The notes: a model not told the origin generated them from the sequence alone. Counted from the stretch's first letter, positions 35,596 to 47,991 are shown. The stretch is DNA of 64,000 nt from Atrina japonica (GCA_030159075.1 BROG01000923.1:62001-126000); one strand, 5' to 3'. Translations and numbers: made by a program.

Positions 35596-35958
35596 AAAGG
35601 AACATTAGATCACATGTTTACCAAAAATTCATTTTTTCGATTTTTTTTTACTTTTCGTACTTGTATTTCATGCAAAATAACAAATAAGAGCTATACACAG
35701 GCACAAGAAATCTTATAGTCCTATATATTTTGTGGAAATAAGGTCAGGTCCAGTGTGGTATTCATATACAAAAAGTAAGGTTCCGTTGAGTTAATCAATT
35801 GCAAGTGAAAAAGTGCCAAACCTTGGTTTCTCAAGCAATTTTCACAAGATATATAGGAATTAAAGAATTTTTATGCCTCAGTGTATATCTCTTTTTGTTA
35901 TTGTATGTCAATCTATGTAGTAAAAATGAAAAAACAAAAAACCAGCTAATGCCCCTTG
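35596..35958. mobile_element. Palindromic MITE family P, copy 3
   Basis: TTTAAAGGAACATTAG at the left, CCAGCTAATGCCCC at the right. Its interior AACAAATAAGAGCTATACACAGG and CTTATAGTCCTATATATTTTGTG is nearly identical to copy 1, in the same orientation. The 103-codon ORF at 35799-36110 runs out of it and is not a gene. Confidence 0.8.
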
Positions 35959-37493
35959 ATTTAGTCTGTTGTCTACAGCTTATGTCTTTACGGCATTCAC
36001 TTGTTGTTGTTATAACCCAGCTAAAATATAATTTTATGATTTCACATTTGATATTCTCGATTTGCGGGATACAGGGTAACCTCCTGTTTGCAACTGTTGT
36101 CTTTCTTTAGAGCAGGTATCTTGTACTGAACAAAGTGGATGATAAAGTACTTTTCATCTTTGCTTTAAAAACTGAGCAGCCAGATAAAGACAGTATAACT
36201 TAAAAAAAATGTAAAATTAACATACAAATTTTATCTACATCTGTAAGTTGTATGAGGAATTTATTTTAGCAGAAAAACAAAAATTTGCCCATATACATCT
36301 TTATAAGATACCCGTTATAAAGAGGAGATAACTCAGCAAATGGGAGATAAATCCTGTAGTCCACTAGTATGAAAGTCTGTGTCCTACCCTAGACCATACA
36401 TACAAATATACAGTAATAGCTCTTTATAACGACCATGTTCATTCCTCAGAGATTTTATTTTTGTCTTGACTTTGCTCTGATAAGGGAGACTCCCTGTTTT
36501 TTATGTAAAATTTTGATAATTTCTTCCAGAAAAATGCATATCTCCCCCATAAAAATTTTTAATTTTCCAATTATATCTTACTACAGTTTAGAATCTCCCC
36601 CATGAAATAGAAAAATCTCCCCATGAAAATTGTTCAATGTTGGCAAGTCTGTGATAAAGAAACACATTGCAAAAGACATCTGTGGTCAACTCTTTGACTC
36701 TTGCAGCCACATTTGTACTCGCCCATTTCAAAGAACATGAAGAATGGTAAAGCCCACTTTCTGGAATCTAGGATGTATGATTTAACATCCAAATTTTACA
36801 ATAAATTTACTTACAATACTAAGTTGTTCACACCCATATTGTGACAGTAGAACATTCTGTTTACTGATTTGGGCAAGTCAAAATGCGATGACAGTGGCTG
36901 ATGTGTTAAAATAGAGATTGGATGTTGCAATAGGTATATGATAGATGGAATAAAGTTTATGTAAAATCTGCCTCAACTGATAACTATTATTTCTGTCTTA
37001 TCGTCAATTAGAGTTATCTCCCAGGTCGGCAGTTATCGATTGTGACCTCATGTCTTTAGGTGAGAAAACAATTTCATTTTCACACACAAACATATGACGT
37101 CAGTATTGATAACTTTTCTCATTTTATGCACAAACAAATTACATCACAATTGATACCTGCTACGAGGAGTGGTAACTCTGGATAATGAATACCTAATAGT
37201 ATGATTGAAAGATTACAGTGGAACCTCTGTATAAAGACCACCTACATGCCTGTCAGAAGCAGGTAGCTCAATCCCCCCTCCCCAAATTGACTGTGCATGG
37301 TTCAAATTATATTGTTATTACACACAAATAATTTCTTGTCATCTGCAATAAGTCAAATTTCTGTCATTTTCTCTAGCCCGTTATCATGAATTCCGACTGG
37401 CCTGACCTAACTGACTGACTAATCAGTGGTCTGATTAGTAAAGTGTTTTCTTAAGTGGGGGTCAGAATCTATTTATTATTGATGCAGAAATTT
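35959..37493. other. Non-coding stretch with TIR-element relic and CRE
   Basis: Bases 36480-36650 (GGGAGACTCCC, TCTCCCCATGAAAATTG, AATGTTGGCAAGT) are a right-end relic of the element type at 6011-7267. A full CRE lies at 37095. Around 37205-37245 a TACAGTGGAACCTC MITE start is visible. Confidence 0.45.
37095..37102. promoter_or_regulatory. Full palindromic CRE (TGACGTCA)
   Basis: Perfect CREB/ATF consensus. It lies 33 bp downstream of a possible GT donor (TTTAG|GTGAGA at 37062), which itself ends an exon-like segment with acceptor ATTAG at 37015. Chance occurrence is possible; no start codon context supports a promoter. Confidence 0.2.
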
Positions 37494-37508
37494 TCAAGAA
37501 TATTTATG

Positions 37509-37785
37509 TTTGTTTGTTTGTTGTTGTTTAACGTCCCACTCAAGAATCTTTCACTCATATGGAGACGTCACCTAATGCCGGTGAAGGGCTTAAAATTTTG
37601 GTCTATGCTCGGCACTTACCGCCATTGAGCAGTGAGGGTTCTATAACGTGCCGACACTAACTGCGACGCGGGACCTCAATTTTTACTGTCTCATCCGAAG
37701 GACAGGAAAACAACCTGCCTCCAGCTGGACTCAAACTCATGACCACACGATCAAGAGCGCGCTACCAACTGAACCAGGCCGGCTC
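37509..37785 (-). repeat. SINE family C copy with 15-bp target duplication
   Basis: On the minus strand it runs from AGCCGGCCTGGTTCAGTTGG (A-box) through GAGTTTGAGTCCAG (B-box) and GGATGAGACAGTAAAAA to GTGCCGAGCATAGACC. It ends GACGTTAAACAACAACAAAC with a (CAAA)n-type tail. TCAAGAATATTTATG occurs directly on both sides (37494-37508 and 37786-37800), a perfect 15-bp target-site duplication, so this copy is complete and comparatively young. Confidence 0.92.
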
Positions 37786-37800
37786 TCAAGAATATTTATG

Positions 37801-39680
37801 ATGTGAAATGTGTTCTCTAAATCGAGATTGTCTTAAGGCAAGATTTCAATGTACATGAAAGCACATTCTTTGAAGACAAACTAATGATACTACATACAAA
37901 CTACTTCCGATTGTATATGTCTGTTCCATTATATCCCAATTAAGGTTTTTCAACAAAAAATTTATTGTACCAATTTTTATTTTTGATGGCAGAAGACATA
38001 AATTGTTATTTTGACAGCAAATATCATTATACCTGTTTGTTTTTGGTAAAATCATGTCAAAAGGTGAATTTGTGGGAAGAATGATGTTCATTGTAAGGCA
38101 GTCTTACGTACAGTCTGACTCTGTATATAATAAGACCATGTCTTATATTTGGACCCATCTGATTATTATGTCATACTGTAGTTGTTGCTTGGCTTAATGG
38201 TATTGTAAAATCCATATAGCTTGGCGGGGTGGAGTCTCAGGAACTCTTTCTTTACCTGGATAAGTGTAAATTTTAGGTAATACACAGGTAAGAGTAATCA
38301 TTGCCATTTGTCATCACAGGTATGGTTATCCAGTGGGTAGTAAAATGCGTTTCTCATGAAGTTTGTCATACACTGAAAAGTGTCAGTAGAATTGACCATA
38401 TGATAACTGAAAGTTAATTTTGAATCCGACAATAATATTGAGAGTTCATGATTGAAAAACAACAAAGAACTAAAAAAATCTTTGCTAAATCAAGGCATGG
38501 TGAAAGAACATTCACAACTACGTACCTGGAAATTTTTACTCCCTTTCAATTTTCGCCCTTAGATGAGAGGGAAAACAATACCACTATATTACACTTGTTT
38601 TTCCATAGTTGTTATTGAGGAATATATTGATAATGCTGTCATGAATATGCCCTAATTTTCCAAACTATTCTATTGGTGGATGTTTATATGTAAGTCAGAA
38701 GGACATCTAAATATATTTTTAGAACTTGGTCTTGTAGTTACACACCTGTTTAAATGACTATTTTTTCAATTTTCTGAAATTTGTTTATCATCAATCCCAT
38801 TCTCAGACAGTAAAACGTTTAGTTATTTCCTAAAGGATATTAAGATCTGAATGCCATTGACTTGCCCATATTTAAATCTGAAATATCCTGTTTTACATTG
38901 ATAAACAATACCACTGCATTACAGTTGTTTTTCCATAGATGGTAATGAGGAATATATTAACAATGAATGAATATGCCCTATTTTTTTTTTTATAATGTTA
39001 GAGTGGTGTGACAAGGTCCAAATTCTGTTTACAATGATTTACTGCTGTGTATTAACTGCTGGTCAGTATATACATTGATCATGTGTGTATGTGTGGGTGG
39101 GTGGTCCGGGTTTATTAAACATTATTTATATACAAATTTCCAAACAGGACCTAAAGTGTTGAAACAGGAACAAACTGTAATATTTGCCAAAATCTTACAT
39201 AATTTGAAAAGCATATCCATCATAATGTACATTTACAGGCTCAATGTTTTATATCCTTATTTTAGCAAAAGTTTATAAACATATTTCTTAATACTATAAG
39301 AAAAAATCTGTTCATGGGTCAAAGATTTATGTAATTTTGAGTAGTTAATCAATACATTATAAACAGCACATGTGTAACTTAATGCACTTCCATATTGTCC
39401 TGAACAATAAATAAACAAAAATTTTAAATTAAGGATGATCTACTGTTGGTCATAGATACATTAGGGGAGATAACTCTTGAAGTACAACAATTTTGATATT
39501 GTCAGATTTTGCCATTACTTAGCCATGTATACTGAAAATTAACATGTGTAGATATCTATTTCTTTTGTTTAAACAACATATAACAAGTTGTATTAATAAA
39601 AGAAACCTGTCAGACTAGTTTTACACACATTTATATTTCACCATTGACACAAAGTTTGGGGGAAAAAAATTAATATATAG
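37801..39680. other. Non-coding stretch, one repeat relic
   Basis: Bases 38525-38580 are a family F relic. Two similar segments (38580-38660 and 38905-38985: AATACCACT...TTACA.TTGTTTTTCCATAG, GAGGAATATATT, ATGAATATGCCCTA) are a spaced direct duplication of about 70 bp. No exon supported. Confidence 0.45.
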
Positions 39681-40918
39681 GCTCTCCTTGAGGTCTGCTT
39701 GTGCATATTACATTTTCAGGAAGGTCAGATCACAAAATAGCTGTCAGGTGGCCATCTTGGATTTTGACAATTAAAGTTTGTTATCGCTATATCTCAGAAA
39801 GTACTGAAGAGATCTTTATGAAATTTGACATATAGTTTCTCCTTGAGGTCTAGTTGTTTAGTGTACATTTTCAGAAGGGTCAGATCACAAAATAGCTGTC
39901 AGGTGGCCATCTTGGATTTTGACAATTAAAGTTTGTTATCGCTATATCTCAGAAAGTACTGAAGAGATCTTTATGAAATTTGATATATAGTTTCTCCTTG
40001 AGGTCTAGTTGTTCAGTGTACATTTTCAGAAGGGTCAGATCACAAGATTGCTGCCAGGCAGTCATCTTGAATTTTATATATTAAAGTTTATATGTATTTT
40101 TTGAAAACCATTCACATGTCTACACTTAAGCCATATATTCTTGTTTGTTATGAGTAGACACATTCATTTGTGTATGATAGGGTCATTGGGGGTCCTGCCC
40201 CACCCCCTGAAATTTATATTTTTACTTATAATTTAAAAACTTTTCACAGCCCCACCCTTAAACCATATTTAAATATTGATCATTATTGGGAAATATATTC
40301 ATTGGTGTATGGAGGGGGGGGGGGTCCTTGGGGGTCCTGCCCCACCCTCTGAAATATATATTTTTACTTATAACTTAAAAACCATTCACAGCCCCATCTT
40401 TAAATTATATATATTTTGGATTGTTATGGGGAGATACATTTAGTGGCGCATATGCAGGTACTGCCAAACCCCCTTGAATTCATATTTTTGCTTATAACTT
40501 AAAAACCGTTCACAGCCCACCCTTAAACCATATACATGTATATATTGATCATTATTGGAAAATACATTCATTGGTGAAAGGGGGGTTCTGCCCCACCCTC
40601 TGAAATATATATTTTTACTTATAACTTAAAAACCCTTCACAATCCCACCATTAAACCATATATATATTTTGGATTGGTATGGGGAGACACATTTAGTAGT
40701 GCATATGCAGGTCCTGCCCTAACCCCTGGAATTAATATTTTTGCTTATAAATTAAAAAGCGTTCAGAGCCCCACCCTTAAACCATATATATTATTGATGG
40801 TTTAGGGAGACACATTTAGTCGTGGATAAGGGGGTCCTTCCCCACCCCCTGAAATTTATATTTTCAAATGAAAAACATTCAATGGTGGGCACCAATTCTC
40901 TGTGGGATCTCTTGTTAA
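39681..40918 (+). mobile_element. Long element with two internal tandem arrays
   Basis: First array: about 2.5 units of about 155 bp (TCTCCTTGAGGTCT, AGGGTCAGATCACAA, GGTGGCCATCTTGGATTTTG, CTCAGAAAGTACTGAAGAGA). Second array, 40150-40880: six units of about 110-145 bp (GGTCCTGCCCCACCCCCTGA, TTTTTACTTATAA, TTCACAGCCCCACC). The end GGTGGGCACCAATTCTCTGT then GGGATCTCTTGTT resembles the end of the element at 30485-31331. No ORF. Confidence 0.65.
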
Positions 40919-41377
40919 GAATGGACAGTCCACTGTCAGAATTTAGGGATGTGTGATTTAGAATCATAATTATATAATGATTTTACATGCAATATGAATT
41001 TGTTCACTCTCGAATTATGAGAGTAGACCATTATTTGGGAAAGTCTAAATGTGACCACAGGGGTCAATGAGTGAAAGGTCATTGGAATCTTCCTACTTTT
41101 GTTTTGATTTGTGGCTTGAATACCTTTTTATTGTCATTTTGTCAGTTTTGGGCATATCATCAAATTAAACAGATTGCTTTTTTTTATGAAATATGATAGA
41201 CTCCATCGTTTTTTGTTTTTTTTTTTTTTTTGTAAAAAAAGCTGTTGAACATTTGCCTAGTTTATATACCCAGTATATATAAACACACATATACACATAC
41301 ATAATTATTGACTTTGATACATTTGAAGGTTGACACCTTTATCAATGCAGTGGCCGCAGGTCTTTTGAATAAGACTT
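40919..41377. other. Non-coding stretch, nothing recognised
   Basis: AT-rich with a T-run at 41218-41231. Confidence 0.5.
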
Positions 41378-41655
41378 AAAGGGGCAATAATTATTAAATT
41401 TTTTACTACATAGATTGATATACAATAATAGATTAAAAGATACACACAGGCATAAAAATTCTCATATTCCTATATTTTATGTGAAAATAGGGTCAGATCC
41501 AGTGTCGCATGCATGTATGCAAATGAATAATTGCCAAACTCTGTTTCTCAAGCACTTTTCACAAAATATAAAGGAATTCAAAAATGTTTATGTCTGTATA
41601 TAAATCTTCTTTGTTATTGTACATCAATCTAAGTAATAAAAAAGAAAATTACGGG
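41378..41655. mobile_element. Palindromic MITE family P, copy 4 (right end truncated)
   Basis: Left end TTAAAGGGGCAATAATTATT; interior ACATAGATTGATATACAATA, CATAAAAATTCTCATATTCC and GTGAAAATAGGGTCAGATCC; then TTGTTATTGTACATCAATCTAAG. The terminal GCTAATGCCCC is absent. Confidence 0.7.
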
Positions 41656-42429
41656 GAGAACTGTTAAGTGCAAATAAAAAAGCACAAAATATAAAAAGAA
41701 ACACAAAACCACTGTGAATGACATTTCCATGTTAGTAACAAGGTATTCATGTTTTACCAGTGGTTCCCGCAAGGATAAAAAAAAACACAAAAAAACGGAC
41801 AATTTTAATTGGATGGATATTTAGAATTATCATTTCCTGCGATACACATTATTTGAAGACAATTTTAAGCCATGTGGAATGTATTAATATCATCATTTTG
41901 TTAACAAAGATTTTATCATCATCTAACATAAAATGCATGCTTTTGGAATAGTTAGTGGACTAAGCTTGTTTTGATCAATCTATATATCGGGCATTGTTTG
42001 ATACAAGTATGAAAATAAAGATATCTTTAAACGTATTCTTTCTAACTGATAGGCATACAATATTCAAAAGCTATTGTATTGCTGCATATAAGTTCCAACA
42101 AATTCTTTCATTATCGGTCAGAAATGGCTTTATTATTCCGACACAAATGATCATTGGACTGTTGCAGAATATTTATCAAAACATCTCGCACTAAGTGGTG
42201 AATACCGTCAAATATGACGAACATTAAAGTTGATACTGTCTTTACAGATATGTATAATTACAGGTGGAATGTAGGATAAAAAAAGACTTGTACCTTTTCG
42301 ACTTATTTAATGGCCATCAGGACAGGTGCTCTGTAAAAAGATGTTTTATTTACAGAGATGTTTAACAGTGGTTTTCAAAATGTGGTCTCTCAAGACAGGT
42401 TGTCTTTCATGACAGGTTCCATTGTAGTA
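41656..42429. other. Non-coding stretch ending in a MITE relic
   Basis: Bases 42300-42427 (GGCCATCAGGACAGGTGCTC, GTGGTCTCTCAAGACAGG, CATGACAGGTTCCATTGTA) are an inverted TA/CAGT family member directly abutting the next one. ORFs at 41760 and 41994 lack motifs. Confidence 0.45.
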
Positions 42430-42605
42430 CAGTAAAACCTGCTTTAGCAACCACCTGTGTATAAAGACCACCTGGTCATAAAGACTGTTTTTGCTATCTC
42501 CAGTAGTACCATTTGTGTACAAATCAACCTCTATATAAAGACCACCTCCCTATAAAAACCGGTTTTGTTGTGTCCCAAGGGGGTCTTTATGTACAAGTTT
42601 CACTG
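42430..42605. mobile_element. TA-flanked CAGT-ended MITE, 176 bp, well preserved
   Basis: TACAGTAAAACCTGCTTTAG at the left, GTACAAGTTTCACTGTA at the right, both with TA. Interior TATAAAGACCACCTGGTCAT appears twice in mirrored form. Best copy of the type also seen at 2862 and 35115. Confidence 0.85.
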
Positions 42606-43745
42606 TAGGCCTACATCTTTTACATCAATTTACTTTTCCATAAGTTGTTATCAGTATTTATCAGCCTAAGAAAATGTATGTTCACTAAGTCCAAATCTTA
42701 TTCCTTTTATTGATAATCTGTTCTCCCTCCCTCAAGGTAAGGTTAGATTATATTTCTCTGATCCTTTTAATTCTAGCTTAATATATTTTGTAAACAAATT
42801 ATATTTAATTGCTAACTTAAAAGTAGTTCTGTTTGTACTTCTGGTATTGCCTGTGGAGCACCCTAGGGGTTGATGAGGAAATTACTTCCTCCCCTCCAGA
42901 AAAAAGAGGGATACATGTAAATTGGTCAATAAATGGAGAGAATACTGTTATGATTTAACATGAAGGAAACAATTTTACAATATATGTGAAAAAAAGTATA
43001 AATTTTTACCTTTCGCATGGGACAGACTGTGAAAGAGAATTTTAAACACAGTCAGATTAGTCAAGGTACAGCATGGAATTGAGATTTCTGTATGTCCTTC
43101 TGTACATCCTTCTGTGCATCTTATATAGATAGAATCAAATACAATCAAATTGTATCTATATAACTTACTTAGGGCTCCAGGTAACTTTTTGAGTGAAGTG
43201 TTTAAAAAAAAAAAAAAAAAAAAAAAACCCCAAAAAACAAAAAACAAGTAGGTACATGTACCATGTAGATGAGATACTTATGGAAAATCGCTGTAAGAAT
43301 TGGGCCAATTTCACAGACAATAGTTTTTCCCCTAAATTCAAATGTAAAGAAAATAAATTCATAGTAAAATTCTCTTTTTACATTAAAATCTTTTGTCAAG
43401 AATATTTTCCAAGTTTCCTTTCAGTTTTTATTACAAAGAAAATACTTATGTTGCATAATATTCATACAAATTTTCTTCTTTTATTCCCTCAGACTTAGTT
43501 TTATTTTATCCCTATGTTTCTGTTTTGTTCTTATACTTGATGTTGGGATTTTGTTACCGGCTGATATCATTGATTGGGTTTTCTTTATGGAAACTGAGGA
43601 GTAAAAGAAATCCTTTATCCAGAGCCTTGCTTATTTTCAAAGTTATTCCCCTTGGTTACACTCTCCTTATACAGTGGAAATCACCTAAAGACCACCAACT
43701 CACATTTCAGAACATAAATTTTCAGTCTTTAAAAAATATGTAATA
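42606..43745. other. Non-coding stretch with poly-A tract
   Basis: A run of about 25 A at 43203-43227. ORFs through it begin in lysine or phenylalanine runs and are not credible. No exon supported. Confidence 0.45.
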
Positions 43746-44440
43746 AGTATGGAACCTCACTTGAGAGGCCACCTTACTAATCAGACCACTTTGAGTGAGT
43801 CAGATGTTCTTAATAGTGAGGTTCCACTGTAACACCTCACTTATCTGACCACTTTGAGTGTGTCAGTTAGATATTCTTAATAGTGAGGTTTCACTGTAAC
43901 ACTCACTAATCAGACCACTTTGAGTGAGTCCGTTAGGTGTTCTTAATAGTGAGGTTCCACTGTAACACCTCACTAATCTGACCACTTTGAGTGTGTCAGT
44001 TAAATGTTCTTAATAGTGAGGTTTCACTGTAACACCTCACAAATCAGACCACTTTGAGTCAGTTAGATGGTCTTAATAGCTAGGTTCCACTGTAACACTC
44101 ACTAATCAGACCACTTTGAGTGAGTCAGTTAGGTGTTCTTAATAGTGAGGTTCCACTGTAACACCTTACTAATCTGACCACTTTGAGTGTGTCAGTTAGA
44201 TGTTCTTAATAGTGAGGTTCCACTTTAACACATCACTAATCAGACACTTTGAGTCACTGTAAACACTCACTTACTTTGATGGTCTTAATAGCTAGGTTCC
44301 ACTGTAACACCTTACTAATCTGACCACTTTGAGTGAGTCAGTTAGGCTGGTCTTAATCAGACCACTTTAAGTTTTCACTGCTAGGTTCCATACTTATAAT
44401 GAGACCACTTTAAGTCAGTTAGGTGGTCTTAATTAATACT
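43746..44440. repeat. Satellite of about ten 67-bp units derived from a MITE end
   Basis: Unit text is CACTAATCTGACCACTTTG, AGTGTGTCAGTTAGATG, TTCTTAATAGTGAGGTTCCA, CTGTAACAC. The unit contains AGGTTCCACTGTA, which is the right TIR of the TA/CAGT elements. Units differ by single substitutions. The last units (44230-44440) are shortened or rearranged. Confidence 0.85.
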
Positions 44441-46274
44441 GTATATATTATGAGACATATAGTTTCATAGTCTTTAGATGACTGATATTTGGAATTTGCT
44501 TTATTCAGTGTTTTTATACATTTTTTAGCAAAGTGCATTTGTACTTTAGGAATACTGGACTAGCATTCAGTTTTGGAAACTATTTTATTTATTAACTTTT
44601 TGATTGTTGTTTGGCAAGACAAAAAAAAAAATAACTGCTGTAGATAACAATCTACTTAAGGTTATTTTGTTTTGTATATAAGTAAACATAATAAATAGTT
44701 TTGATGTCATCAGAGTGTTTTCAAAACAATTTATTTATGTCTTTTTTTATATAACATACTGCTTGTCTTTAAAAAATATGCTTTTGGGTTCTAACACAGC
44801 CAGGGGGAAAAAAAGAAAGTAGGAAAACTCACCCAAAATAGACCAGAAAAAAATATTTAAGTGTGAGGGCTAATGGTGTGTGTCACAATTTATTTTTTCA
44901 ACAGTTAAATTTTGCCGTCAAAAAATAAAGCTTTGTTTGCGTTGGTCATTGAATTTTTCGATCATTGTTTTTAGAATTGATTTAAATGTTACGGTGATTT
45001 TTTAAAGAATTGATTTAAATGTTATGATGATTGGAGTGTGGCAGTTGTGTTGGAATAGATACAATATCAATCATTCATACTGGTTATGGCAATGAACCTA
45101 ATTAAGTCGCTGGTGTTATTCTAATAGATTTTATGGAATTCAGTTAAACTAATACAATATTTTCTCTTAATGGTATTAATTTACGTATTTATATGTACTT
45201 GTGTGACAAGTTGTACATTCATTTTTCAATGGAGTGTGGATTATAAGTTCATTTTAAAGCTTTGGTTACATTTACATATATAAGGATTTCTACAGATAGT
45301 TGAATTGGCTAACACCTAGCGCCATTCAATAATTCACTGATAGATAAAAGTGTGTGCACATGTGTTAGAGGTCTTAGATTTCACTGTAATTTTTATGTGA
45401 GATTTAAAAACAGTTATTTTGTCTATAATTACGTAGTAACCTGATAGTTTTACTTGCAAAGAACAAATTGAATTCATTTGATTGGATTTATGTCAGGATA
45501 GGGATAGAATGATGACAGCCTTGTTTAATTAATGTTATACAATTACAGGGCATAGTATTTGTTTTAATTTAACTATTTTTCAAAAAAAGTCAGTAGTTGA
45601 TCTACAAAATTGTACATGCTATAAGGCATTTATTTTTTTTTATTCTTAAGTTTCAAATGTATTACTTTTTTAATGCATGCAGTATACTGTAGTGATGGTA
45701 ATTTAGGAATTGATTGGAATTTCTTGCATAAAAGTGCAGGTACAAAAATCTTTAAAGTACAGGTAACCCTTCTTTACTGGGTACAGCAGCATACCTTGAG
45801 CGTTTTTAATGCAGAAGTGTATCTGGATTTAGTTTACAGTACAATGTATTTCATATAGACATTGTCAGCAGTGAAATGTTGGCAGAACTATAAGTTACTT
45901 CACTAATATAGATTATCATATTCTGCATTACTTCTGTATGTGTTTCAGATTTGGTACTTTTAAAATTAAAATTAGGGTAGTGAAAATATAAAGTTTTGGA
46001 GGTTACTTGAAATATTTTAAACAAAATACTGGTGTTGATCACTTTGGGTGTTGGAAAGCACATGGACACTCACTTATCTGCCATATTTTCTTAAATTAAG
46101 TCAATCTCTTATATTTTGATGTCAGCATTTTGTGGATGTTTTTCCCAATGACTTTACCTGTGCACGCTCGGATTTGGTTTAAAATTAAATTCAAAGAAGA
46201 CCAATATTTCACTTTTGGAATGACTGGATAATTTGTGAGTGACCTAAGCAAGTGTAGTGATTTTGAAAAGAATC
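44441..46274. other. Sequence upstream of exon candidate
   Basis: Mostly unassigned AT-rich text; a 37-bp direct duplication (GAATTGATTTAAATGTTA) lies at 44970-45035. The last 100 bases before 46275 lack a TATA box and hold CACGCTCGG at about 46164. Confidence 0.4.
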
Positions 46275-46406
46275 ATGGCTGGACCAGGATTTTGGCCTCC
46301 ATTTGATCCTAAACTTATGCGTTTGCCAATAGTTGAAAGTCAACGGAAACATCGAAAAGGAACACCAGAAAAATTAGAGGCCAAGTTACAACTTAACACT
46401 GATGTG
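46275..46406 (+). CDS. 5' coding exon candidate, 44 codons (phase-0 donor)
   Basis: ATG in context AATCATGG opens MAGPGFWPPFDPKLMRLPIV and continues ESQRKHRKGTPEKLEAKLQL then NTDV. It meets donor GTG|GTAAGA at 46406/46407 on a codon boundary. This is the best exon in the window: proline/tryptophan-rich start, basic middle (QRKHRKG), helix-forming end (PEKLEAKLQL), and codon use more even than the AT-rich background. No signal peptide or membrane segment. The protein is not recognised. The next in-phase exon could be the microexon at 56879-56899. Phase and strand agree with the candidates at 8256, 19114 and 58141. Confidence 0.65.
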
Positions 46407-46621
46407 GTAAGACAGTCCTGATTTTTAATTGCAAAAATGTGCTTTTTGTCAAAAACATATACTCTCTCTATCAGTTGGTGTTTAAGCTCTCTTGTCTTTT
46501 GAATTATGCTAACAAATGCATATAGATGGCTATCTTTCTCTGTTTGTCTCAGTCAGTGGTATATTTGCCTTTTGGTGAAAACTTGCTTTTAATGGTGTAT
46601 TTGCCATTTGGTGAAAACTTT

Positions 46622-46993
46622 AAAAGGGGCATTAGCTGTGTTTTTTTTTTTTTAATGTCCCCTTTTTACTACTTAGATTGATATACAATGACAAAAAAAA
46701 AGATATATGCAGGCATAAACATTCTTAAATTCCTATACATTTTGTGAAAATTGCTTCAGAAATCCATGTATGGCACATTTTCAATTGCAGTTGATTACCG
46801 GTAACTCAATTGTACTTTTTGTTTGTGAATACGTCACTGGACCTGACCTACCTTATTTTCACAAAATATATAGGAATATAAGATGTTTTATGCCTGTATA
46901 TAGCTGTTATTTGTTTTTGCACATCAAGTACAAGAAGTAAAAATAGAAAAAATAGAAATAATTTTTTCGGTAAACACAGCTAATGCCCCTTTA
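46622..46993. mobile_element. Palindromic MITE family P, copy 5, complete ends
   Basis: AAAAGGGGCATTAGCTGTG at the left and CACAGCTAATGCCCCTTT at the right are perfect inverted repeats of 18 bp. ACTTAGATTGATATACAATG and its mirrored counterpart in the right half are decayed. The centre contains GACCTGACCTACC. Lies 215 bp after the exon at 46275, in its presumed intron. Confidence 0.85.
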
Positions 46994-47145
46994 GATTTTA
47001 GATCATAATGCTTGAACAGCAAGTGCTTATACTTAAGGATTGTCTTCTGTCTTTTTGTGACAAGATCAATATCATCGCTTCTTTCTGCTAAGAACATCAA
47101 TGCTCCACAAACACGTCTTCTAAGTACATACAGACTTTTTTTTTT

Positions 47146-47350
47146 TTTTTTAACTTTATTCTTTTTACAACAATTAATTAACAGGTTAACAACTTATATT
47201 AATGTCTCTTGTTGGCATGAAAACCCTTGTGTATAAGCCGACAACCTCCATACTGTCTCACATAGTGACATACTTCCTTGGCTAATCTGAGGATCTAGGG
47301 TGCACATTGGTGAGAAGCGGGTGTGCTAACCACTGCACTACTCAGACCTG
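47146..47350 (-). repeat. SINE family B copy, diverged
   Basis: The minus strand starts near GAGTAGTGCAGTGGTTAGCA, CACCCGCTTCTCACCAATG and ends AAGAATAAAGTTAAAAAA. Central GTTTCCTCCCACA is lost. Same orientation as the next copy 75 bp downstream. Confidence 0.65.
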
Positions 47351-47424
47351 TGTTAAATGAGCATTAGTGGTGTTTTTAAAAAAAATGTTATTTCGTTTTT
47401 TACCACGCTACTCAGATTAAAAAG

Positions 47425-47676
47425 TTTAAACTTTATTTATTTTACAATGATTGACAAACAAGTTATGTCAACTTACATGTATATTTATGTCTCTTGTTGG
47501 CCCTAATGGGGTCCTTGCTGTGGGAGGAAACAGGAGTACCCAGAGGAAACCCAGGTGTTCAACTTGGCAACCACCATACCATCTCACAAACTCCCCTGTC
47601 AAATCCAAGGATCGAACCCGGGTTGCATTGGTGAGAAGCGAGTGTGCTTAGCTAATTACTGCACTACTCGGACACC
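47425..47676 (-). repeat. SINE family B copy, near complete
   Basis: The minus strand reads GTCCGAGTAGTGCAGTAATT, CACTCGCTTCTCACCAATG, B-box GGGTTCGATCC, GGATTTGACAGGGGAG, then GTTTCCTCTGGGTACTCC, TGTTTCCTCCCACAGC. The tail is AACTTGTTTGTCAATCATTG, TAAAATAAATAAAG. It retains more consensus bases than the copy at 32628. Confidence 0.85.
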
Positions 47677-47991
47677 CGAAATAATATATTTATTATGGTA
47701 ATTAGATTGATGTACAATATGAGAGATATACACAAGCATAAAAATTCTTATATCCTTATATATGGTATATATATATTTCTTGAAATTAAGGTTAGGTCTG
47801 TATACAAATAGTAAGGTGGTATTAATCATTTGCAAACAAATAATTGCCAAACTGGGTTTCTGAAGCAATTTTCACAAAATATATATGATTTAAGAATTGT
47901 TTCCTATGTATATCACTTTTGTTACTGTAAATCAATCTAAGTAGTTAAAAATAAAGAAGTCTTTTTGGAAAAAACACAGCTAGTGCTCCTG
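47677..47991. mobile_element. Palindromic MITE family P, copy 6 (left end eroded)
   Basis: TTAGATTGATGTACAATATG on the left and ACTGTAAATCAATCTAAGTA on the right are mirrored. CATAAAAATTCTTATATCC and CAAGCAATTTTC-type words are present. The end ACACAGCTAGTGCTCCT is a mutated TIR. It directly abuts the SINE. Confidence 0.7.

Noticed and set aside
35799..36110. 103-codon + strand ORF
   Set aside because: Begins inside a palindromic MITE copy and runs into flank.
37016..37062. 47-nt exon-like segment between ATTAG and GTGAGA
   Set aside because: Non-integral codon length, no ATG-linked frame, and a weak acceptor tract.
43746..44440. CRISPR-like array
   Set aside because: Units are directly tandem without unique spacers and contain a MITE terminal repeat; the genome is eukaryotic.
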